64,000 nucleotides of DNA from positions 1-64,000 of the forward strand of contig CAYGJD010000005.1 of the NCBI GenBank assembly GCA_964350315.1, given 5' to 3'. Shown here in pieces: positions 59,264-64,000 of this stretch. The notes under the pieces were generated by a model, which saw only the letters and a program-made list of their open reading frames with translations, was not told where the DNA came from and made no database searches. Made by a program: the position numbers and the translations under genes. Position 1 is the stretch's first letter, and every line of letters begins with the position of its first letter. This DNA is from JAJZEO01 sp964350315 (GTDB lineage: Bacteria > Chlamydiota > Chlamydiia > Chlamydiales > 2-12-FULL-49-11).

Positions 59264-60987
59264 CCAGTCCCTGATTTTGAAGGTGGAAGCTCTTCGTCTG
59301 GGGAATCACTAAGATCTCCAATATGCTCTATGTTTCCCTTTTCATCGAGATATTCTTTGTTTTCCTTAAGGCGTTTTTCTTCCGTCTTTTGAAATTGTTC
59401 TCTCAGATCCTTAAAGTTAGATGTGAGAATTTTAAAGTCTGTTCGACGTATGGCGATCAATTCTGAATCTTCGCAGCAGCGTACGGTTGCATTTCTTTTC
59501 TTTTGATTTAGAAGGGCCATTTCGCCAAAAAACTCACCTTTGTCTAAGGTTGCAATGACTTTTTCTTTTCCGTCTTTATCTTCAATGACTTCTACTTTTC
59601 CTTTCACGATAATATATAAAAAGTCTCCGATATCACCCTTGTGAAAAATAATGTCACCTTTTATGTAGTGCAGGTGAGTGATGCCACTTTTAACTTCTGC
59701 TTTCAGCTGAACTGATTCTTGGGGGACTAGGGCATCAAGCGTCCATGAGAAGAAGACTTTGAATTTTCGATTTATCCCTGGAAGTTTTGCCCAGTAAGCA
59801 ACCCGCCAGAAGACCCAGGCAATAAATCCTGAAAGTTTTATAAAGCCAAAAAGTTGTGCTATTGCTCTTCGATGTCCTAGAGCTGCCATCATTCCCAGCG
59901 CTTTGAAAGAGAAATCTTTACTTTTTAGGTTAAAGGCTTCTGCTTTTATGTTCTTTCCAACGCAACGCCCTTGTCTTACAGCAAATTGAGCTGTTGGAGG
60001 GCAATATTTCCCCTCTGTTTTAGGATCTGGTGCAGCAGCGCAGTCTCCAATTGCCCAAATATTTTTTATTCCATTCACTCTTAGAGTTCTGTCAGTCAAT
60101 AACCTGCCTTTAATTTTTTCAAAATGCAGCTCTTCAATAAGAGGGTTTGGATTAGAAGGGACAGATGAAACGATTGTTTTTGATGGAATTTTTGTGCCAT
60201 CTTCTAAAATTGCTTCGTTAGGAGTAGCAGAAGTTAAGTGTTTATTAAAGATGATTTCAACACCACGTTTTTGTAGAAGTTTTCCTGCATATTCACCAAG
60301 AGCTTTAGGCATTTCTCGATCGACTAAACGATCTTTACTGTGGACAAGAACAACTCTCAATTCTCTGTGGTCCAACATTTTGTATTCTTTTACAAGTTTG
60401 TGTGCTAAGTCATTGATCTCAGCTACAACCTCTACTCCAGAAAATCCACCACCAGCAACAACAAATGTAAGTAAATTTTTTCGCACTTCAGGATCTTCTT
60501 CTTGTGCTGCTGTTTCAATAACATCGATGATACGATTTCTTAATTTGAAAGCATCTGCAAGAAATTTAAAGGGTAGGGCATGCTCATGGAGTCCACCAGG
60601 TGAATCCCTGAAATCAGTGACATTTCCTAATGAAAGAACAAGATAATCATAATGAAGTTCTAAGTCTGTATGATTGAAGTTTGGGGATAAGATGATTTTT
60701 TGATTTTTTATGTCAATTTCTGAGATTTCTCTAACGTATAAATGCGTGTGTTTTAACAGGTTGTGAAGAGCTGAAACAGAGTCTAAGATTCCGAGAGATC
60801 CCCCAACAACTTCAGCAAGCATTGGCTGATAGGTGAAGTAGTTGTCTCTATTGATTAAGATGATTTCATACTCATCTCTATGATGCTTAAACTGCTTTTC
60901 AAGTTCTAATGCAGTGTAAACTCCACCAAATCCTCCACCTAATATCACAATGTTTTTTTTCTTTTTCGATTTGGGATCACTATTCAT
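59260..60987 (-). CDS. ndh: Type II NADH dehydrogenase fused to a cyclic-nucleotide-binding domain
   Basis: A 575-residue protein. The first 400 residues are a two-Rossmann FAD/NADH oxidoreductase: GGGFGGVYTALELEK for FAD, GGGFSGVEVVAEI for NADH and AIGDCAA, as in NDH-2, which passes electrons to quinone without proton pumping. A C-terminal domain (about 443-530) matches cNMP-binding proteins: GDFLYIIVKGKVEVIED and GEFFGEMALLNQKKRNATV. The tail is charged. The fusion implies control by a cyclic nucleotide or a related ligand. ATG 60987 has GAGGTG seven bases upstream; a GTG at 60996 is possible. Confidence 0.9.
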   Translation of the reverse strand: MNSDPKSKKKKNIVILGGGFGGVYTALELEKQFKHHRDEYEIILINRDNYFTYQPMLAEVVGGSLGILDSVSALHNLLKHTHLYVREISEIDIKNQKIILSPNFNHTDLELHYDYLVLSLGNVTDFRDSPGGLHEHALPFKFLADAFKLRNRIIDVIETAAQEEDPEVRKNLLTFVVAGGGFSGVEVVAEINDLAHKLVKEYKMLDHRELRVVLVHSKDRLVDREMPKALGEYAGKLLQKRGVEIIFNKHLTSATPNEAILEDGTKIPSKTIVSSVPSNPNPLIEELHFEKIKGRLLTDRTLRVNGIKNIWAIGDCAAAPDPKTEGKYCPPTAQFAVRQGRCVGKNIKAEAFNLKSKDFSFKALGMMAALGHRRAIAQLFGFIKLSGFIAWVFWRVAYWAKLPGINRKFKVFFSWTLDALVPQESVQLKAEVKSGITHLHYIKGDIIFHKGDIGDFLYIIVKGKVEVIEDKDGKEKVIATLDKGEFFGEMALLNQKKRNATVRCCEDSELIAIRRTDFKILTSNFKDLREQFQKTEEKRLKENKEYLDEKGNIEHIGDLSDSPDEELPPSKSGTG

Positions 60988-61118
60988 AAAGGGCACCTCT
61001 TCCTCTTACAATAAGCCCAAAATAATAAAGAGCAATAAGTTTTTCTAACATGCTGGCTTTATGATTGTTAGTTTAGTTATCTATGAATTGTTTATAATAG
61101 AACGTATAGAGGTTAATT

Positions 61119-61796
61119 ATGGATGTTTTAACAGTGCCAATTTTTTCCCAGTATTGGGTTATTGCTGTTGTGTTGAATATAACATTCATCGTTAGCATTT
61201 TAATCTTGGGGCGATTGTTTCCAATGGGATGGCGCGCTAAGTTTGGTGAATGCATTGGGTTCGTGCTTGTTTTCATATTGTTCTACCATCAGATTTATTT
61301 CAATTATAGGGGGTTATGGACAATACGAGTTCTTCCTCTTGAATATTGCTCATTGATGGCGATGTCTGCTGTTATAGCACTTTATACAAGAAGTCCTGGC
61401 TTTTATGAATTAACGCTTTTCTTAGGGATAATTCCTCCTCTTCAAGCGTTGATAGTTCCTGCAATATACCAGGGAGAGGATCGAGTGATTTTCTATTTAT
61501 TTTTTCTTTCACATTCTCTTTCTATCTTGGCGCCTTTGTACTTAACCTTTGTTTTAGGTATGCGACCACGCATCTACTCTTGGTATAAATCAACTCTTCC
61601 TTTTTCATTCGTGGTTCCTGTCTTGATTTGCATGAATAAAGTTTTACAAACAAACTACATGTTCCTACTTGAAAAACCTATGGTGACGCACCCTATGAAC
61701 TTTGGAAGTTGGCCATTTTATATATTTTTTTGGGCAGGGCTATTGCTCATGTTTAGTTTTCTTATTTCTTGCTGCTTAAGAAAACAACCACGATAG
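61119..61796 (+). CDS. YwaF/TMEM164-like membrane protein
   Basis: A 225-residue protein with six or seven hydrophobic helices. LPLEYCSLMA, FLGIIPPLQALIVPAI and TNYMFLLEKP are the conserved patches of the YwaF (TIGR02206) family, whose role in bacteria is unknown. An AGAGG ribosome binding site (61107-61111) precedes the ATG. Its end overlaps the dihydrouridine synthase gene on the other strand by 79 bp. Confidence 0.82.
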   Translation: MDVLTVPIFSQYWVIAVVLNITFIVSILILGRLFPMGWRAKFGECIGFVLVFILFYHQIYFNYRGLWTIRVLPLEYCSLMAMSAVIALYTRSPGFYELTLFLGIIPPLQALIVPAIYQGEDRVIFYLFFLSHSLSILAPLYLTFVLGMRPRIYSWYKSTLPFSFVVPVLICMNKVLQTNYMFLLEKPMVTHPMNFGSWPFYIFFWAGLLLMFSFLISCCLRKQPR

Positions 61797-62725
61797 ATTT
61801 GAATCATTTGATCTAAATATTCCTGAGAAGAAAGAGTTTTTATTTGCAAAACATCTAATCTGATGTCATTCATTTGATCTGAGGCTTGAAAGAGAAATGA
61901 AACGAGTTGTTTAAGTTGATTGATGAGTGATTTTTCTGTTGGTGAGTCTAGAAGAGAATAAAAATATCTGATGTAATTTTCAGTGTCTTCCCAATTTTCA
62001 GGTGTTGAAGGAATGGAGTAATAGGCTTTTATTTTGTGGAAAATCCAGGGGTCAATCACTGCTTGCCTACCAATCATAATAGCATCGCAATTTGTTTCTT
62101 TTCTTATCCGTATGACATCGTCAATTGATTTAATGTCGCCATTGCCTACCACAGGGATGTTTAAAAGTTGTTTTGCTCTAGCGATTAAATCCCAATGAGC
62201 AGGTGGTTTATACCCCTCTAATTTGGTTCTTGGATGGAGGGTAATAAAACTTGCTCCTGCTTCTTGTGCTGCAAGAAGATTTTCTTCAAATAAAGAAGTA
62301 TCTTCAAATCCTGAGCGTAGCTTTACGCTGATAGGAACCTCTGCAGCTTCGCACATTGCCCTTGTAATGTCATAGAGTAGAGTTGGTGTTTTTAGAAGTG
62401 ATGAACCTGCTCCGCGCCCTGTAACTGTATTTGAGGGGCATCCACAGTTGAGATCTACTCTCGGTGCGCCTCTTTTAATCAGAGCTTCTGTCATATCTGC
62501 CATTAAATGTGGAATCGAGCCCATGATTTGTGCTGCTTGTGGAATAGGAGCTGTATCATTCGGATCGTATCTTTTTGCAAGAGAGGGGACGTGAGCATTT
62601 GTTGGGACTCTTAAAAATTCTGTGCAGGCTTCATCAAACCCTCCAATAGTTGCAAGAGCAACTCGAAACGGTCTAGAACCAACCCCTTCCATAGGGGCTA
62701 AGTAGAGTTTTGGACAAACACTCAT
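61718..62725 (-). CDS. dus: tRNA-dihydrouridine synthase
   Basis: A 335-residue FMN enzyme reducing uridines of tRNAs. Typical motifs: LAPMEGVGSRPFRVAL at the start, VDLNCGCPSNTVTGRGAGSSLL with the catalytic Cys, VKLRSGFED and GNGDIKS. Which position it modifies (DusA, B or C type) is unclear; the phrase LNCGCPSNTVTGRGAG is closest to DusC. It is coupled to the MATE gene upstream by an ATGA overlap. Confidence 0.92.
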   Translation of the reverse strand: MSVCPKLYLAPMEGVGSRPFRVALATIGGFDEACTEFLRVPTNAHVPSLAKRYDPNDTAPIPQAAQIMGSIPHLMADMTEALIKRGAPRVDLNCGCPSNTVTGRGAGSSLLKTPTLLYDITRAMCEAAEVPISVKLRSGFEDTSLFEENLLAAQEAGASFITLHPRTKLEGYKPPAHWDLIARAKQLLNIPVVGNGDIKSIDDVIRIRKETNCDAIMIGRQAVIDPWIFHKIKAYYSIPSTPENWEDTENYIRYFYSLLDSPTEKSLINQLKQLVSFLFQASDQMNDIRLDVLQIKTLSSQEYLDQMIQIYRGCFLKQQEIRKLNMSNSPAQKNI

Positions 62726-64000
62726 AGATCTGATTTGTTTGTAGTATCAGCAGTTTCAAGTGCTTCTTCCTCTATTTCGGAATTGATCGCAACTGTTTGG
62801 GGAGAATCTTTTTTTGACACTGATTCCATAAGTTCTTTACTTTTCCATTTGCCTGAAGTGAATCTTAGATAATTGACTGCACATGAAGCAAAGGCATAGA
62901 AAACCCAAATGTAAAAGGCAATATCAATGCCTGCTTTTGGTAAGATAACTAAAAAATAGGTAGGGACTAACATGAAAAACCAAATGCTAAGAGCGCCTGC
63001 TATGAGCAAGAACATAGTGTCTCCTGCAGCAGTTAGGATTCCGTTGATAGACCATCTTATGTTTTCAAAGAATATATAGAAAAGAGACATTGCAAGACCA
63101 AGTCTTGTCAAGCTTTTGATTGTAGCAAAATCAAGCGTACTAATATCCTTGGCATGTTCGATTGCTTCTGAATTTGTGTAAAACCAATCTATTAAAAATG
63201 ATGGATATATGACTAATAAAATCGAAGCAGCAATAAGAAATATGATATTTAACTGCATGGCAGATTTTAAAACATCTTTGACTTTTTCAGGCATTTTTGC
63301 GCCGATGAAATTACCAACTAAGGCAATTACTCCTTTTTCAAGTCCCATTCCAAAAAAGAGGAATAAAACAAGAATGCTTTGAACAACGCTTGCAACAAGA
63401 ATGTGAATGCTTGAGATAGTAGCCATCATGTGATAGAAAGCAGCCCAGGCAAATATTTCTATCGCAACAAAAACAGATGGTGGGAGGCCAACACGTAGCG
63501 TTTTAAAGAAAAGAGGCTTATTGAAACGCCAATTTCCTGTACCATATACTTCTCTGTTTTTCTTTACCAAAAAGAGCCAAGCAAGAATCGCTGCTTGAAT
63601 AGTGATCCCGATACCTGTTGCAATCGCAGCTCCTTTTGTTCCCATGGCAGGGAAATACCCCTTTATTCCAAAGATAAAAATAGGATCAAGGATGATATTG
63701 ATAGCATTTCCTAAAATTCCTAGCCATTGCATGATTTGTGTTTTTCCACGACCAATAAAAAATCCACCGAAAGCAGTTGTAAGTGTAAATACAGGTCCAA
63801 ATAACATGAAATACTTGAAGTAGTCGTATTCGTGAGGCTTTGTCACAGGGTCATAGATTAGTCCAGAAAAACCAAGTGAGAGAACTAGAAAAAAAACGAG
63901 AGAAAATAGTGAGAACCAAATCATTTGCCATACAGGTTCGCCTAGTCGAGAATAGTCTTTAGCTCCATTAAATTGAGAGACAAAAACCTCAGACATAGCG
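62722..64000 (-). CDS. MATE-family efflux transporter, N-terminal end outside the window
   Basis: At least 425 codons of a multidrug-and-toxin-extrusion type transporter with about ten visible helices. The frame stays open to the right edge, and the first visible residues (SEVFVSQFNGAKDYSRLGEP) correspond to the loop after the second helix, so about 60-80 residues are missing. The phrases GRGKTQIMQWLGILGNAINIILDPIFIFG and GAAIATGIGI are typical of MATE proteins. The C-terminal 50 residues are an acidic cytoplasmic tail. The natural substrate is unknown. Confidence 0.88.
   Translation of the reverse strand, partial: AMSEVFVSQFNGAKDYSRLGEPVWQMIWFSLFSLVFFLVLSLGFSGLIYDPVTKPHEYDYFKYFMLFGPVFTLTTAFGGFFIGRGKTQIMQWLGILGNAINIILDPIFIFGIKGYFPAMGTKGAAIATGIGITIQAAILAWLFLVKKNREVYGTGNWRFNKPLFFKTLRVGLPPSVFVAIEIFAWAAFYHMMATISSIHILVASVVQSILVLFLFFGMGLEKGVIALVGNFIGAKMPEKVKDVLKSAMQLNIIFLIAASILLVIYPSFLIDWFYTNSEAIEHAKDISTLDFATIKSLTRLGLAMSLFYIFFENIRWSINGILTAAGDTMFLLIAGALSIWFFMLVPTYFLVILPKAGIDIAFYIWVFYAFASCAVNYLRFTSGKWKSKELMESVSKKDSPQTVAINSEIEEEALETADTTNKSDL

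Noticed and set aside
62722..63996. Reading the ATG at 63996 as the true start of the MATE gene
   Set aside because: The frame stays open to the window edge and the first residues match an internal loop of the family, so the gene is cut, not short.
1..64000. CRISPR arrays, insertion sequences or prophage genes
   Set aside because: No regularly spaced repeats, transposase motifs or phage structural genes were seen.

Overview
The window is a low-GC bacterial chromosome segment that I assign to a chlamydia, most likely an amoeba-associated (environmental, Parachlamydiales-like) lineage rather than Chlamydia itself. Two blocks have the gene order known from Chlamydia trachomatis. One is sctV-sctU (type III secretion), ychF, ribF, truB, rbfA, infB, nusA, rpsA on the minus strand (1-12046). 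The other is rpe-efp-accB-accC on the plus strand (14888-19683), here with yvcK and a HAD phosphatase inserted. Extra lineage-specific genes, many membrane or secreted proteins without recognisable function, a sterol reductase of eukaryotic type and several transporters fit an environmental chlamydia. Genus and species cannot be fixed from the sequence alone.

Layout. 1-2266: type III secretion export-gate genes with a recognisable promoter and structured leader. 2348-3434: a class 3 lipase with an in-frame stop after an N-terminal fragment. 3435-12112: translation and transcription housekeeping operon (YchF, RibF, TruB, RbfA, IF-2, NusA, S1). 12129-20564: aspartokinase without ACT domains plus an unknown 626-residue partner, Rpe, YvcK, HAD, EF-P, biotin carboxyl carrier, biotin carboxylase, RfbA. 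20583-27557: Cys-rich protein, membrane proteins, tRNA-Val/tRNA-Asp, lipoprotein, SurE, sodium/solute symporter, TtcA-like enzyme, SEC-C protein, tRNA-Thr/tRNA-Tyr. 27791-38777: a large lineage-specific protein, a two-component pair, ABC-F protein, MFS transporter, a histone-fold protein, sterol reductase and an aldose-epimerase-like protein. 38839-46480: RlmD-type methyltransferase, exported Nudix protein, inverse-autotransporter beta-barrel with a secreted partner, glycosyltransferases and MFS. 46506-53992: a putative chaperone/membrane-effector pair followed by an array of six diverged paralogous membrane proteins. 54035-64000: glycosyltransferase, MFS, YchJ, MscS channel, unknown protein, NDH-2 fused to a cyclic-nucleotide-binding domain, YwaF-like protein, Dus, and a MATE transporter cut by the window end.

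Most genes are tightly packed, with many 4-bp ATGA overlaps (sctU/sctV, rbfA/truB, aspartokinase/626-aa gene, surE/symporter, response regulator/kinase, epimerase/sterol reductase, effector/chaperone, glycosyltransferase/MFS). TTG and GTG starts supported by Shine-Dalgarno sequences are common. No gene-free stretch exceeds 300 bases. I see no insertion sequence, CRISPR array, rRNA gene or replication origin.

The strongest candidates for new biology are the six-gene paralog array (49038-53992), the histone-fold protein (36331-36546), the inverse-autotransporter/secreted-protein pair (41188-42962), the sterol reductase operon (36619-38777) and the putative effector-chaperone pair (46506-48901).
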